Source of the DNA: Seriola aureovittata
Taxonomy: Eukaryota; Chordata; Actinopteri; Carangiformes; Carangidae
Assembly: GCF_021018895.1 (NCBI RefSeq)
Contig: NC_079368.1
Span: 7,376,001 to 7,440,000, forward strand
DNA length: 64,000 nucleotides
Direction of reading: 5' to 3'
Part shown: positions 38,401 through 50,800 of the stretch, in pieces
Layout: each line of letters starts with the position of its first letter
How positions within the stretch are numbered: position 1 is the stretch's first letter
Position numbers and translations under genes: made by a program
The notes under the pieces: model-generated
The model's input: the letters and a program-made list of their open reading frames with translations, nothing else
Told to the model about the DNA's origin: nothing
Databases searched by the model: none

Positions 38401-41400
38401 CACCCACCTTGGTAGAAATAGTAGTAGGGTCCATGCACCACACTGGCTGAGGGACGTGCTGGCAGTGCCTGGTCGGCTGGGTTCTCCTCATCAAGCTGGG
38501 GCTCTGGGGGTGCATCCATTACAGCCTCAGGAGGCTCTTCCAGCACACTCTCCAGAACACCTCCAGGTAACCCTGGCAGCTCCTCTGTGGGCTCTGCCAC
38601 CTCATCATCAAATGCAGAGGAGTACTGCAGCACAGGCTAGAGAGGGTGGAAAAAAAGTAAAGTAATTTGATATCATCACCAACAGATACGATACAGACCA
38701 AAATGTGTAGAAAAGGTGCATTTTCAGACTCACCTTGGCACTGGTGACGTTAGTCACCACTTCCTCCACAGGGGAAGGAGGATCTTCCAGAGTCAGAGAG
38801 GACAATTCAAAGCTGTCTGCTGCATTTGCCTTCACCTGCTTCAGCAGCATTTCCTCTCGCTCCTATACCACAGAGACAGACAGTAAATGATCAGTCTGCA
38901 GCTGTGTATGGTTTTACTCTGTATAACAAAGTAGGTTTCATGTTCCACTTACACACATGCAAGACAAAACTGCATTGATTTTACATTCAGTGGCATTTCA
39001 AAAACCCACATGTTACCCTTTATCAGTGTTTCATTGTTCATGTTTAATTCATGTATTTTGCATGCTATCATTTCATACAGGGACACTGTGTTCCCTATGT
39101 ACTGTCTAATGTTTTATTTCTGTCTACAGACAAAGTAATATAATTGTTCATTGTCACAGATAGGCACGTAGCTTTAGTTACCTGCAAAAGACAAAGAGCG
39201 CTCTGGATGAAACAGCCCTGGGCGTCCTCTTCCAGTCCAAGCTGAGCCTGCAGGGCAGCCTTTTCCTCTGCCACCAGGCTGAGGCCCTGGGCCGGGGAGG
39301 TCAGCAGCAGCTTGGAGTACGGGCTAAGACACGCATCTAGAAAACACACACAAACCATCCTGTCAACACATTTATTCGTCCCATGACCTGTCTTTACTAA
39401 CATTACCTCTTTTATGATCAAGCAGTCATCAGTGTGAGGACAAAGACAGTGATCTCTTACATTCAGATATCATACATGGAGCTCAGATTAAAATCACATT
39501 GGCCATCTTTATGACACTGAGCAAGATTTTTAAGTGCAGAATAGACACCCAAAAGTGTATAGTCAGTATTAACTTGAATGCTTTTTCAACTGAAAATCGC
39601 AAAATCATGAGGGTCAAACTATGAAGTTACAATCATAGATCTATAAACATGTGTCTTATTAGTTTCATCTATATTTCATCTTTTGCTACAGCAGAACTTT
39701 TTCCCCATCAGGTTACGGCTGATTAAATATTTTAACATTTAATCTAACAAGTGCTTTACATCCATTAAAGGACTAAGAATCCTAAATAATGTGGTCTAGT
39801 GAAGTACACTGAATAAAATGTAATTGTTTGCACTTATTTACTCTCTTCTCCAACTCAGGCTCTTTCACTACTGCTGTTTTTTAAAAATAAATGTGCATTT
39901 ATGTGCCACATTAATCTTTCTGGTACCACTGGATTAAAATGGAGGCTCTGCTCTTTATTTACCAGCTGTCATTGTGAATATTGAGTCGCAGCTCCATTGA
40001 TGATGGCTATTTTTCATTCACTGTGCATGCAGTTCACAGAACAGACTCAGAGTTGATTGAATTAACTCAAATCAGCTGCTCTGGAACTGATAACTCAGTC
40101 TCCCATCTCAGGGTTCATCAACTCATAGTTCAGGGTTAGGCTCAGAGTTTGTTAAACCTGTTCTCTGGAAGACCCCCCCAATCGATCTCTTTCATTAACA
40201 AAGATGCCGCTGCCTCTCACCTCCAAAGCGCACAGGCTCCTCCACCTTCACCCACTGAGAGCTAGGCATCGCCACCAGAGCCCCCTTTTCCCTCCGCATC
40301 AGGCGCATGGTGATTACATCACCTACTGCATACTGCCTGGTTTCCATAGCAACCACACTGCAACAAGAAACCAATTGTTAGAGGCAAGTGTCAAAACACA
40401 CCTGACCAAAACAAAATATACTAAACTGCTTCTATGTGAAGGCTTCAGAGTTTTCCTTGTTTAACCTTTATTAAGAAATATTTACTCCTCCTTAGCGCAT
40501 GTGTCTATATTGTGTTTGTTTCTTTTTTCAATTATTCCCAATGAGGAGAGAGGGTATGCGTATTTTTTCAGAGTGCTCCGAGCGCTTCTAGTTGAAAATC
40601 TCTGAACTTTTCAGAAATGTGCTGGTGTCATCACTGTAGCTCCTTTTCAGGTAACTGAGCTGGGGTGGGACTCGTCACGCTGGTAACCAAGAAAAGAAAG
40701 AGAAGCTTATTTTGGCCGTTTATGTCTATTCAGAGCTGTATATGTCGGATAGAAACTACCACAACACAGACAGAAAAGCCCAATGGAGGTGGTGATATGC
40801 TCTCAAGATTTTGTTGTCATTGAAAGAAAACCCATGCACATCTCTTTTTTTGACAAAGTGCTGGGATGAGTCCCTCCTCAGTGCCCTACCCGGCTCTTCC
40901 ACTAGAAAAAAAAAAAAATGCTATATGGATGCACGCCTTTAAGTTTTATTTATTTCTCATTTACCTCTTCAGGTCAGCGGTGTGCACGGCCTCATAGCAG
41001 ATGGGACACTTGGACCAGCTCTTGTCACTGAGAGAAAGGTAGTGCAGCATGCATGGCCAGCAGAAGATGTGTCCACAACGAGTGATGCGTGCTGCCAGAG
41101 GAGCATAGAGGCAGATGGGGCAAGACGGCACCTCATGGCTGTAAATGCGCTGTAGACGCACACAAACAGACTGTCATTATGTGTATCAGTATATAAATGA
41201 ATGTGGGCTACATTTCTTACACACGTGTACTGGTGGGCACAGCTCAACAGATGGCGAGCACTCACCACTTGCTGCACACAGTCCCAGTTGACCAGAGTGT
41301 CTGGATCAGTGAAGTGAGCCTTGTAGTCCTGGTCATCAGTCACAACAAACTGGCAGCTGAAACACACAAAGATAGGTTGACTCTCACATGTTCAGCCTGT

Positions 41401-42950
41401 CTACATATGTTTTACTGTCTGCGGGGCTGCTTACTTGGCCTGCAGAAAAAGCTCCTTGTTGAAGGGCTTGTGCTTGTGGCCCCACTTGTTTCGGCGGCCC
41501 CAACAGGAGTGGCCTCCATCTCCAACGCCACCATTACCTCCACGGGGTTCAAAGGTGAAGTTCAGCAGGTGGTTCAGACTTATTTTTTTCGGTCCAGCAA
41601 ACTGAGCCGGGCTAAACTCGGCCCGGCGCGTCTCTGCTACCTGGAGAGGCAGATGTGGAAAACAATCTGTTAAGTACATTTTAACTTAAAACTAAAGCTA
41701 TACTTCTCAAACTTTCACATTAAAACATATTTCTTAATCACTCACACTGATGAAATGTTTTTCACATGAAAGACATGTTTTAACAAATTAAATACAAGGC
41801 CACCCTTTAAAAATACCAACCTCCTCACGTCGTCCTCCACCTGTAACTCCATACTGTCGTCCTCCGCCTCTCTGAGGGGGTCTCTTGTCAAAATTCTTGC
41901 TTTTCTGTGAATTGGTGCGGCGAGGGCCTTGGAAACCCTCAGCTTTAGGAAAGGAAGGCTCACGCTTGCGGCTGTAGCGCTTGGAGCCTCCATTATTTTT
42001 ACCTTCTGAAATTTAAGAAAAAATATCCATTAGCTACATGAATACAGAAATGTATATTTAAATATAACCTCTTCACTTTGTTGACATGCGCTTTGGAGGT
42101 TGTTAACCAGAAACTGGTGGACGAAAAAAGTCATCTTAGTGACTTGGTAGCCTGGGCTCTTGTAGGCATGTAAACATATCTAATTAAATTTGCCATCATT
42201 AGTGCTATGGTTAAAAATAGGCCTTCTCTACAGCTTCAAACCAGCTGGTGGAATAGATGTGCTTGTGAGCAAACCACACACAGCATTATAGAGAATTTAA
42301 CAGTTTAGTAGTGACACAGGCCAACTTCTGTAGGTTGTGCATTTTCTAGCCTCAAGGTGGTGTGTTGAAGCTAGGGACAACATCCACACATCCTAAAGGT
42401 CATATTCAGACTGTACAAAAGGAATGGAAGTGGAAGTGGACTCTCACTTGAGAAAAGGGATTTTAAAATTATGCACGAGGTAGGAAGTCGTTCAGACAAA
42501 AAAAAAAAACCTAAAATAGAGTGACATGTAAATTATACAAGTTGTAGGGAGATAAAACTTTGTTTATGCAGAAGTTGATTGTTAAATGTGTCACTGAGAC
42601 TCCGCATCCATACATATGACAGCTGTGGTGCTAAATACAGGGCAAATTGAATTACAAATGCAGTGTTGTCTGAAATATCAGCCACAGTTCTGTCTGTTAG
42701 TGGGTCAAGTGTTTTGACAGCGACGTCAGCCATACCAGATGAACTGCGCTACTGCTAGGCCCCAGCAGGCCAAACGGCAATGAGGGTGTTTAGCTGCGGA
42801 TGATGTGTGTGACAACATCGAGTGACATTCGTGGTTGCTTACTGACGGGTTTTCACCTGTTTTGGGTTTAGATTCGCCCGGTGGTGGGCCTGTGGAGCTG
42901 GAACGGGGCGGAACCTTGGTGCTGGTGCTGCTGTTGGGGTTTTTCTCCAT
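35493..42950 (-). CDS. rnf10: RING finger protein 10 (E3 ubiquitin ligase)
   Basis: E3 ubiquitin ligase; the mammalian protein also binds MEOX2 and ubiquitinates 40S ribosomal proteins. Seventeen coding exons (minus): 42857-42950, 41821-42005, 41435-41640, 41266-41356, 40965-41149, 40221-40357, 39182-39336, 38734-38862, 38408-38636, 37843-37976, 37560-37677, 37372-37473, 37138-37275, 36934-37025, 36765-36822, 35672-35836, 35493-35566. They sum to 763 residues with consistent phases (human 811, also 17 exons). Diagnostic segments are [14 protein letters not shown], the C3HC4 RING at about residues 202-243 (CPIC, CGHIFC, CPIC), [56 protein letters not shown] and the Lys-rich end [11 protein letters not shown]. 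An in-frame ATG 23 codons upstream (43017-43019) may be the true start. The last-but-one donor (GTCTGG) is weak. Confidence 0.96.
39392..40178. repeat. Harbinger-like non-autonomous repeat in an rnf10 intron
   Basis: The left part contains TCTTTACTAACATTACCTCT, also found at 44362-44381. The right end, read on the minus strand, runs TCTTCCAGAGAACAGGTTTA then ACAAACTCTGAGCCTAACCC and TGAACCCTGAGATGG. This resembles the abundant fish element type whose ends read TATTCCAGAA...AACTCTGAGTT. Borders are approximate; no transposase frame. Confidence 0.5.
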
Positions 42951-43259
42951 GTTTGTTTCCGTGCAGTGAGCGGTGGTGAGGACGAGCTCCGGGCAGAGAG
43001 CTGCCGAGCTCTCTAGCATCAAACAGAAAAACGGAGGAAAGCGGGCTGCAGTGAGTGCGGGTCAGGCGACGAAGGCCCTGATTCATTTCTGTCAAACGCG
43101 GAGACCCCATCACGGCGACATCTTGACAACAAAACAAACCCGAGAAAAAATAAGAGACACGATCTCGGCGTCTCAAGTTATGGAGGCTGTTGCAAAAGAG
43201 GACGAAAGCTCGCCACGAGGGGCCAAGACCCCTAAATTTAAGGTTTTTTCTCGTTAAGG

Positions 43260-43745
43260 AAAACTATATGCCCTTAACAAGGCCTTAAGTGTTCTCCAAC
43301 GGCTGGAAAACGAGTCAATTTAAAGATTTTGATCAAAAAAATATTTCCGTTACGACGAGCTTGCACTAATGGCGACGGGTCGCCAGACAAGAAGAGAGAC
43401 CCGGATGTTTCTTGTAATGCCTGCCTATGTTGGGCCCTGTAGGCATCATGGGAAATGTAGTAGTAACAGCGTTGTCAGCTATGTAGGTATAAACCAGGGT
43501 AAGTTTTAGGGTTTTACGGTAATAAAATGGGTTTAGAAAAAAAAAAATTCTGTTAATTATTTGAATGTGGTGATAAAGATATTAGTATGACACCATACTG
43601 ACCTAATACCAGTGTCGTTAAAGGTTATTTAATATCAACTGATATTGACCAAACGTAGATATCTGGGCATCTTTAATAAAATATGGTTACCAATTGTACA
43701 GTTTTGCTAAGTTTAGATGATCTACGTGTCATCAACGTGTGTGCA
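43260..43745. other. rnf10 upstream region
   Basis: Non-coding promoter-side sequence between the rnf10 start and the pop5-derived duplicate. It holds the ZNF143-like site listed separately; otherwise unremarkable. Confidence 0.5.
43442..43463 (-). promoter_or_regulatory. rnf10: ZNF143/Staf-like site upstream of rnf10
   Basis: The minus strand reads CTACTACATTTCCCATGATG, close to the vertebrate SBS consensus ACTACAATTCCCAGCATGC. It sits about 420 bp upstream of the rnf10 start codon, in the expected promoter. Binding is inferred from the motif only. Confidence 0.55.
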
Positions 43746-43757
43746 GTAGTTAATTAT

Positions 43758-44042
43758 TTTTAAGCGAACCACAACAAAAATGATACCAAAGTAGTTCTTT
43801 AATTTGGAAATAAAATAAAGATAAGCACAAAACATAGTATAAATACAAAAGAAATTCAGAAAAAAATAAACTCTATTTCTTCAGAATTAGGCCAATGTCT
43901 TATTGATATGTGACACTTTTATTTACATTGTCCTTTATTAAAAAAAATAAAAAAAATAAAAAATTTGAGATACAAATTCAGCTTCAGCATTGGAAACAAA
44001 CCTCACCTTGCTGTGAAAATATTTTCATGCTGACCATCAGGG
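43758..44042. repeat. Diverged duplicate of the pop5 3' UTR
   Basis: Aligns over about 270 bp with 44821-45096 in the same orientation. Shared words include CAAAGTAGTTCTTTAATTTG, ATTTCTTCAGAATTAGGCCA and GCATTGGAAACAAACCTCAC. It retains its own AATAAA on the minus strand near 43918-43923. It ends exactly where a repeat begins. Confidence 0.85.
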
Positions 44043-44820
44043 GTCTATTCCAGATGGTGGGTTTAGTGAAAAGTGAGTTTCTTTATCCTTAGATGAAAGA
44101 ATCTCTGGGTTTTCCCTTCCTGAAACTGAGATCACTTTAACTCTGGGTCAGTTGCCACAGTAACTCACTGTTAAGCTCACTGGCAGGTTTTCTTCAACAA
44201 ACCATAAGTTTCTGTCTGTCTTCGCCCCTCCTGCAAGCTTCTGACATAGCGTGTCATTTTCTCATTCATACTGTCTACATAAAAGTGGAGATCAGACACA
44301 TTCATTTAATTAATGTACATTGGGAGATTAAAATCCCGATTAGACCATAGTTTCTTACCGTCTTTACTAACATTACCTCTTTTATGGTTGATCAGTCTAA
44401 GGACACAGACTGCGATCTCTGACATTCAGATATTATATATAGAGGCGTCACCCTCAGCTCTATGAAAATCTGCATTGTCACTCTGAGACTCTGGACATTA
44501 AGATACCTGTCATATTGTCAATCAGTTCCTCTGAACTGAAGCATTTACTGTGCATTCATCACTGAATAAAAAACATCTGCTTTAGACACACAAGCCTCTG
44601 ATCTATGAAGAATCATTTCTCATGTTCTGATTGGTCTCACTGATGAACAGTCCTATCATAGCCGTCATATCATTTTGTAGATGATGTGATATTTCTGAGT
44701 GAGGATGAAAGTAGTGCAACTGAAAATACTTTAACATTTAAAAACTACACTAAATGTATTGTAAAAGTGAGGTTTTGAATATAGGCTGCAGATAGTCTGA
44801 AAGTGTTTTAACAGCAGATA
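44040..44820. repeat. Second Harbinger-like repeat region
   Basis: Starts GGGGTCTATTCCAGATGG, the fish-type GGGTCTATTCCAG terminus, and includes the block TCTTTACTAACATTACCTCT shared with 39392-39480. It lies between the two copies of the pop5 3' UTR sequence. No coding frame. Confidence 0.5.
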
Positions 44821-44995
44821 GTCAATTTTTTAGGGAACCACAACGAAACGATTCCAAAGTAGTTCTTTAATTTGGAAATAAAATACAGATTAGCTACGAC
44901 AAAACATAGTATAAATACAAAAGAAATTCATAAAAAAAATAAACACTATTTCTTCAGAATTAGGCCACAGTCTTATTTTGCTATGCGACTGCAGT

Positions 44996-45001
44996 TTTAT
45001 T
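44996..45001 (-). terminator. pop5: pop5 poly(A) signal
   Basis: AATAAA on the minus strand about 370 bp beyond the pop5 stop. A duplicate signal exists further on in the copy at 43758-44042. Confidence 0.6.
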
Positions 45002-45366
45002 TACACTGAGCCTTATCCAAAACAAATAACAGATACTAAATCAGCATTGGAAACAAACCTCACCTTGCTGTAAAAAATTTTCATGCTGACCATCAGGTCA
45101 TCCTGCCAACCCAAATTACTTATGTGACAAAGTAAAACAAACACAATGTAATGTGTTCCTTTGTTGAAAACAGGCATAAGGTCAGTCATCTTTCTGTGGT
45201 TACAAATCCGCTGAGCAGCGGCAGGGGACCATGTTTCCACGCAGCTGGGTATGCATTTCTTCAATTGCTTCATATCTCCCCCCTATTAGTCTTGTAACCA
45301 AAATAGTCAGAGCCAGACATCCAGGGAGAACAACATAGCTGCCACCTTTTACTGCACGTTGTGAAG

Positions 45367-47316
45367 TCACTCTCCTTCATCTTCTTCACTTCCTAAATCA
45401 TCTTCTAATGCTTCATTCTTTCCTCTTGTTAGGGAGCAATTCAGAATTGCTTGGCGAACCTGTTGTTTTTCCTCTGTAATTAAAAAAAGAGAAGTAACCA
45501 GTCAAATGCTGTTTTTCTTTGTAGGCCTTGTATTGGGATATGTTGAGACCTTCAGTAAACTAAAGGCTAAAGGCTGCAATGCAAAATTCAAAAGGCTAAA
45601 TGCTCTAATCCATCCTATAAGAATCACACTCAAAACTGGTAAACATTTAAGTTAATATCAGAACTTTATCATTGAAGAGTTTAAAAAAACACATCAGCTA
45701 AATAAATAAACAGACCACTACTGACTGTAAGTGCAAAGTTCTGTATAAATGACATTAAGATAGGAGTCAATCAAATCCCTTACCTTCGTTTTTACATTTA
45801 GGGAGCATTCGATGGAGCTGCTGGGTATTATATCGAATCAGAAACTTCTGACATGTTCTAATTGTTCCTGGAAAACAAATATTGCTCAATGAATGTTTAA
45901 GATTGTTTAAAGGTATGGCTGATTCATTATGAAATGCGTGTTGATGTTTTTCTTACCTCCCACATGCAAACAGTTTAGAAAACATGGAATCTTCTGCCCA
46001 CGAGCTTCAACACTAGTTATGAAAGGCAATGCAGACCAGAGGAGTCTGTAACACCTTTTGGGCAAACGCAGAAATACTATTCCAGTATGAGCATTCAGAT
46101 ACTTCACTAAAAAGAGACAGAAAAAGCAGAGAACACAGGGAGATTAGAAAATACTACACTATCCTTTAAGTATTAGTGATGATTTTTGGAGTCAAAACCA
46201 GTATCAGCACCTAAGAGTTGAAGGGTTGGGACAATCCTTAATATTCTCATGTTACATCTAATGTTTTTTTTAAGAAGTCTGGACAGATTCATATTACTTC
46301 AGCTCTAAAACTATAGTAATTTATCCTACAAGCAGTGATGGATATTAACTTAAATAATATATATGTACTTGCACATGTATGCTACTCCTATTCAGCAAAT
46401 TTCACAGGCAAATAGTATAGGCTACATTTTACTCAATTACATCTATCCGACAGCTGTTTTTACTAGTTAAGATTTTACATACAAAAAAATATGATCAGTA
46501 TCAGTTTTCAAACCATGTCAGAATCTGAATCTCAGAATCTGGTTTAAGGTTTTCAACATACAAGGAATTTAATTTGGTGTTTGTGTGCATGACAATAAAC
46601 TTAGTAAGAAGAGAATAAATATATACAAAGATGAAACAAGTACTGCAGGCCAGATAGCTTAAATATAAATAGAAAAGTTTAACAATAGGATAAAATATTT
46701 ACAATAATGAATTAATAATAATAATAATAATAATAATTGTGAAAAATTTTGATAGAAAAATATAATTATATACAATACAAATATGTATGCTGTGCAAAAT
46801 GACTTGGGGGTGAATTGTGGAGTTAGTCATTTTAATAATCCAATTAAGTAAAAGTAAAAAAAAAAAAAAAAAATCAATATATTATAACACGTCCCTAGGC
46901 CATTCTGATACATGAGTAGTTTTGGCAGTTTAGGTACATTTTCTGATTATAGGTCTGTATTTTTTATTTGAATGCAGGATCTTTACTTGTAATTGAGTTT
47001 ATTTAAATTGTGTTTTTTCTACGTTACCAAGGTAAAGCTTTTAAAAAGTACTTGCACCACTTCTTACCCGAGAATCCGACACTGCTGAGAGCTAATCCGT
47101 AGTCCCCGTGTGTGCGGGCCACCGCTGCCTTCACTGCAACCGCAACAGTTCGGTCATCCAGCAGCAACAGGCGGCTCCGGTCCGACACGTTGACTTCGCA
47201 CAGCAAATACCTGCCGACGGATAAGGTACAGTCAGAAATTAAACGTGACAGCACAAATATGTGGGCAAATGAAACACGAGGGGGACATTTTTTTACCTCG
47301 ACTTCACGCGTACCAT
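45367..47316 (-). CDS. pop5: Ribonuclease P/MRP protein subunit POP5
   Basis: Nuclear and nucleolar subunit of RNase P and RNase MRP, which trim the 5' leader of pre-tRNA and process pre-rRNA. Coding exons (minus): 47297-47316, 47068-47210, 45957-46106, 45784-45867, 45367-45473; the phases agree and give 167 residues (human 163). Start MVRVKSRYLLCEV matches human MVRFKHRYLLCEL. Family hallmarks are the KYLNAYTGIV-like KYLNAHTGIVFLR, WSALPFIT, PCFLNCLHVGGTIRTCQKFL and an acidic C-terminal tail (EEDEGE). It shares its upstream region head-to-head with unc119b, so the two may be co-expressed as housekeeping genes. The gene looks intact. Confidence 0.96.
46330..47000 (+). repeat. Degenerate teleost interspersed repeat, copy 2, with a nested insert
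   Basis: The left part has GTACTTGCACATGTATGCTA, TTTTACTCAATTACATCTAT and CCGACAGCTGTTTTTACTAG. The right part has TTAGGTACATTTTCTGATTA and TTTGAATGCAGGATCTTTAC. Both parts follow the same fish repeat seen at 2470-3060. The middle (about 46540-46880) is unrelated, with an AATAAT run and an A run, and looks like a later insertion. Lies in pop5 intron 2. Confidence 0.5.
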
Positions 47317-47814
47317 CGCTGCTCCACTCTTCTTCTGTGGGAACTTCCGTCAACAAACCTATCCGCTATCCGGGGAAATGCAGTAGCGCCACACGGTGGA
47401 CATTAATAGCAACCGACACTTGATGTACTTGACATGGTACACTGGGCAGCACGAATCTGTAGCTGATTATTTGTCAAGACTCTTTTCCTAACGGCAAACA
47501 GAAACACTGAACGTTAGTAACATTCCTCCAAGAGAAGAGGAGAAAACTGTCTGATTTAACGCAGGCCAGTCTTTAGCACATTAGTGGTAACACAATACGC
47601 ACACTTGAAGAGGAAACGGGAAGGCCTGGGCTTTAAACCATTCATACCCTGTCGGTAACTATGACAACCTCCATCGTTCTCAGCCAATCACAATCTTGCT
47701 TTTCCGTCTCCCGTACACGTTTTACGCCATCTTGAAATTACACCCGCAGTTTGTCAAGTCGCTCCCAATTTGGAAAGCACAACAACTCTTTTCATTATCG
47801 CCACAGTTTCCGGT
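47317..47814. promoter_or_regulatory. Divergent pop5 / unc119b promoter region
   Basis: Only 498 bp separate the two start codons on opposite strands. There is no TATA box. A CCAAT element (CAGCCAATCAC) is at about 47681 and ETS-like TTCCG words are at 47346 and 47705. This fits a bidirectional housekeeping promoter. Confidence 0.7.
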
Positions 47815-50800
47815 ATGAACAGTTCTCGAAACAAACCGACACAGGCAGTCGGCAAGGGACAAGCGGACGCAGACAGCAGTTCGGAGACGACCCACCGGGA
47901 TCGAAAGATCGGAGGAGGTATGCTGAAGAAGCTGAAGTCGAGGCGCAGTCAAACGGATAAGTGGCCTGTGGTCACAGAGGATGAACTCCGGGCTCTGGGA
48001 AGAGATATTTCCCCGGACCATGTCCTGGGTCTCCGGGCTGTCACGGAGGGTAAGTTTTGTGAACGTTAACTTGGTTTTATTTAATACGGTTAAATCACAC
48101 CACTCAACGGGCATCATTCATTTACCCAGAGCTAATTGTGGCTAAGCACCCAGTTTGCAAAACAGCTGACAATAGGTCCGCTAATTGTAAATGGATCTAC
48201 TGGTTAATGTTGAATTAGTGAAATGCTTAACGCCATATATCTCTGCTGTGAGTCAGGCATTCTCATTGTTTGTATTGTTAACCAAAGAATAAGGATGTTC
48301 CCAGGGGTGCAGCTAGGAATTTGGGCCACCTAGAAGGACTGTTGTTCAGGGTCCCTTGTCCTTAAACCTGCATTAATGTCAAGCAGCTGAAAACACAAGA
48401 CGGACCTTATGATCTTAAAAAGATTAGAAAGACACAAACAGTTTTGCCATCATTGTTGCTAAAATTAGGGACTTTTCAGACACCTTTAGTGACTTTTTTT
48501 TTTTTTTTTTTTTTACCAAGCGACTTTTTGGACAAACCTCAGTCACTTTCATAGATGACGGTCAGCAGTTAGGGCAAGAGGCACCTGTTTCTATGTCTGC
48601 TCTGTTCAGTGAGAGCACTTCAGCTAACATAGACGAGAATGAGCTGCGCATGTGCAGACTGTGCACTGTGTGAGAGAAAAAACAAAAATAAGCTATTCTT
48701 TAGCTTCTTTCTCTCTGAGTGATCATTTTTACATTTACATAAATATAGGCAAAATCACAGCACAGCCATTGTCTTTAAATTATATGTATGGTGATTCTGG
48801 CAGGATTTTGACGGTGCTGAGCATCATCTTGGAAATGACTTGAAAGTTACTGCTGGTTAACATGTAGTCTTAATGGGCTGTGTTTCAGTCACTATTTCAT
48901 ACTTTTCCCGTTGTCTGACAACAGAAACATAAAAATATGTAAATGAAAACAGGTGAATCGGGAATTTGGCTGTATCAAAATACTGTGTGAGAAGCAACCA
49001 GATGTAAAGACCATTTGACACTAAGCAGAGCACAACGCATTGAGGTGACAAACATGGTAATTAGTGCATGATGTCATCCCGTAACATTTAGCGACTTTTC
49101 AAACAGGCGTTAACCACTTTCCATTGGAAGTGGTTGGCAACACTGGACACAAACTCATTCACAGCTATGTCTCTTACCACCTGTCGAATGTAGGTCTGCC
49201 CACTAAACATTTAGCTTTATTTTGGTCTCCAGCCATTTGTGAAGGTAATAGTCACAGACTTTCTCGGTTTGCCATTTGCCAAGAGTTTATTCATCCAAAC
49301 ATCTTCATGCAGCTTTAAGTAGTTTAAATGGACGTTTTTATACAACCTTTCCACAACTGCTCTGCTTGAACCCTCTGACTCAAACCCCAGGGTCTGTCAC
49401 CAGACACCCTGTCTGCAACAGTTGCAGCTAATGCTTAATGCCTCTCATTGTTTTTGGCTTTTTCACCGACCAGACAACAATGTCATTACTTCCCTTCTCT
49501 CTCACAACACTTTGTTGAGCCTGTGCTTTAGCATTACTCACCACAACTGCAGCTTGCCAAAGCTAGAAAACAGATACTGAAACCCTAGTTGCTCATCAAT
49601 TGCTATCTCAGTTCTCTAAGTAAGGGTAAGCCTCTGTGCTCACAAAATTCATCCTAATGAAATATGAAAGACTCATTTTAAATATAATGTGACTGCTAAT
49701 GGTTGGTTGCTTGTTCGATAATGATCTCACCTTTTATATGTTTGTGTTTTTCTTAACACGAACTTACACTTTTATTTCATATTGCAGACTATCTTTGCAA
49801 ACCTGAAGACAATATCTACAACATTGACTTTACACGTTTCAAAATCAGAGATCTGGAGACAGGGACAGTCCTGTTTGAGATTGCCAAGCCTCCCAACAGT
49901 GGTAAGTGATGTATTAACTTTTGCCACCCAACCAAGCTTAATATCCTTAAAATGTAGGATGGACACAAAGGAAATGTACAAATTATGGGCCCACTTATAG
50001 ATGCAACTATTTATAAATTTCACACAGAGATTTATTTCTTGCAGCAAGCCATTTTTTTCTTGTACAGTCAGAGTTCTGTAAAATTTGTAATTGCAAACTT
50101 ACATCTTCTTGCAGTGTGAATACTCAATAACTGTTTTTGTAAAGCTGTCCTTTTGTTGACCAGTTTGGAGAGACATATATATGTATATACATATATATGC
50201 AGCCAATTATTGTAATTTTGCCTATCCTGTCAATGTATACGAGTTAAATGAACATGTTTTCTGTATTAGGTCCTATGGAGAGCGAAGAGGAGAGTGGAGA
50301 TGTAGACACTAGTGCAGGACGTTTTGTCAGATACCAGTTTACGCCAGCCTTCCTAAAACTGCGCACTGTTGGTGCAACGTAAGTAAAACTGACTATAACT
50401 TTCTGAATGAACATAGTTGTACATAGTAATCAAGCTTTTGTCTTGTCAGTGTCTTGATAGTCAATTGTAAATTTTGTCTGTCTTGTTTGTTTCTTAACTA
50501 CAGTGTCGAGTTCACAGTGGGTGACCGGCCAATCAACAGCTTTCGTATGATTGAGAGGCATTACTTCCAGGGGCGCCTTCTCAAGAACTTTGACTTTGAC
50601 TTTGGCTTTTGCATTCCTAATAGCCGCAACACATGTGAACACATTTATGAGTTTCCACAGCTTCCAGACGACCTCAGTGAGTTCTAGTCTGTTGTGGTCA
50701 GCCACTTATTTTAATGTTACTGGGTTTATATTTTATATCATAATCCATAGTATAATAATCTTAGTTTTTTTGTCCCTCACTCCTTCTAGTTCGCCTAATG

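Noticed and set aside
41197..41673. Plus-strand frame of 158 residues over rnf10 exons 3-4
   Set aside because: Crosses intron and exon of the minus-strand gene and has no family match.
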